Assembly (NCBI GenBank): GCA_017654935.2
Contig: CM065699.1
Span: forward strand, 3,233,972 to 3,297,971
Length of the DNA stretch: 64,000 nt
Source: Phymorhynchus buccinoides
Taxonomy: Eukaryota > Mollusca > Gastropoda > Neogastropoda > Raphitomidae
Reading direction: 5' to 3'
The first letter of the stretch is position 1. Each line of letters opens with the position of its first letter. The notes below the pieces were generated by a model. It was not told the DNA's origin. It did no database searches and worked only from the letters and a program-made list of their open reading frames with translations. Position numbers and translations under genes: made by a program. Positions 63,213-64,000 of the stretch are shown one piece after another.

Positions 63213-64000
63213 TCAGTAATGCGTGTATCCGCCATGGCTGTTCTGGCACTCGACGCAGCGAGTCCTCATGGAGTTGACCAGGGTGGTGAAGATCCTCTGT
63301 GGAAGCGCCTGCCACTCAGCCTGCAGCATCTGGTAGAGGTGCTGGGCATCCCTGGGAGGGGGGTGGTTGCTCCTCACTTTGCGATCCAGCTCATCCCAGA
63401 GGTTCTCAATCGGGTTGAGATCGGGACTGCATGCTGACCACTCCATTCTGTTGACTCCAGACTGCTGCAGGAAGTCGTTGACCACCCTTGCCCTGTGGGG
63501 GCGAGCGTTGTCATCCTGGTAGACAGCCGGCGGTCCCATCTGCTGCAGTGTAGGCACAGCCAGCGGTCGAAGGATCTCATCCCGGTATCGGAGGCCAGTC
63601 AGGTTACCCTGTACATGATACAAGGGTGTTCTGTGGTGAAGGCTGAAGGCCCCCCAGACCATTACAGAACCTCCACCAAAGGCCACCTTTTCTTGGACAG
63701 TGGCGTCAATAAAGCGTTCCCCTGGGCGCCTCCAGACCCTCAGTCGGCCGTCGTTGTGGTTCAGGGTGAAGCGTGATTCATCACTGAACAGGACCTGGGA
63801 CCATTGCTGACGTGTCCACCTCACGTGACGTCTGCAGAAGGCGCGGCGTGCTGCCCTATGGGCTGGAGTTAAGCGTGGCCGTACAGCTGGGCGACGAGAA
63901 CGGAGGTTAAACCCATGAAGGCGGTTCCGTATGGTCTGCTGGCTGATGTTGATGTTAGTAGCCACCCTCAGCTGCCTTCGAATGATGCTGGAAGAGGCTG
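63213..64000 (-). CDS. Tc1/mariner DD34E transposase, N-terminus outside window
   Basis: Cut-and-paste transposase acting on the element's terminal repeats at TA sites. The frame is open from the window edge to a stop at 63,213. Counting from the GTG codon at 63,965, the catalytic triad is D62 (LFSDESRF), D152 (VYQDDNARPH) and E187 (SPDLNPIENLW), with 34 residues between the last two: DD34E. Also seen are GGGSVMVWGAFS and the C-terminus NSMRTRCVECQNSHGGYTHY. In-frame sequence upstream (SSSIIRRQLR) belongs to the helix-turn-helix region, so the real start is past 64,000. No frameshift or stop is seen in the visible part, so it could be a recently active copy. GC content is higher than in its surroundings. 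Confidence 0.95.
   Translation of the reverse strand, partial: ASSSIIRRQLRVATNINISQQTIRNRLHGFNLRSRRPAVRPRLTPAHRAARRAFCRRHVRWTRQQWSQVLFSDESRFTLNHNDGRLRVWRRPGERFIDATVQEKVAFGGGSVMVWGAFSLHHRTPLYHVQGNLTGLRYRDEILRPLAVPTLQQMGPPAVYQDDNARPHRARVVNDFLQQSGVNRMEWSACSPDLNPIENLWDELDRKVRSNHPPPRDAQHLYQMLQAEWQALPQRIFTTLVNSMRTRCVECQNSHGGYTHY

Overview
The window looks like intergenic or intronic DNA from a eukaryotic, probably molluscan (gastropod-like) genome. The reasons are the very dense (GA/CT)n and (GT)n microsatellites, long minisatellites, Penelope-like, LINE, Tc1 and FLYWCH-bearing elements, and two 500-N scaffold gaps. The organism call is an inference from repeat style. I found no host protein-coding gene that I can support, and no bacterial-type operon, CRISPR array or rRNA.

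Layout. 1-10,239: non-coding sequence with a long-TIR MITE (1,945-2,541), a small palindromic element (4,319-4,450), a 58-bp tandem repeat and a 1.7-kb 40/44-bp satellite (8,190-9,903); then an N gap. 10,786-29,830: block A-B, which is a broken Penelope-like element, a composite repeat unit X (palindrome, FLYWCH-type exon, 54-bp, 81/72-bp and 72-bp minisatellites), a 5'-truncated LINE, then a second copy of X. 29,831-33,895: a noisy 42-bp tandem repeat that looks like unpolished long-read sequence, then an N gap. 34,396-48,536: mostly non-coding, with a 68-bp tandem array, a TTAA-ended palindromic MITE, huge GA/CT tracts, a short hAT-like MITE, an unexpanded relative of X, a LINE 3' fragment and a pogo/Tigger-like MITE. 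48,537-62,215: block C-D, a direct-orientation near copy of block A-B (Penelope, X, LINE, start of the next X). 62,226-64,000: a palindrome-rich element and the C-terminal part of a Tc1/mariner DD34E transposase on the minus strand.

How it fits together. The main structure is a two-level duplication. X was duplicated in tandem across a LINE, with the junction at the LINE's (TTCG)n tail. The whole Penelope-X-LINE-X block was then duplicated about 37-38 kb away; variants shared by A and C, and by B and D, support that order. The minisatellites inside X then changed copy number independently (54-bp: 4/12/5 copies; 81/72-bp: 12/3/13; 72-bp: 9/19/19). A diverged paralogue at 47,190-47,560 holds the same flanks without the expanded array. 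The best candidates for something undescribed are unit X as a minisatellite-bearing mobile or segmentally duplicated element, and a dispersed motif (core TCAGGGCTGTCACCACGTTA) that also makes up the 68-bp array.
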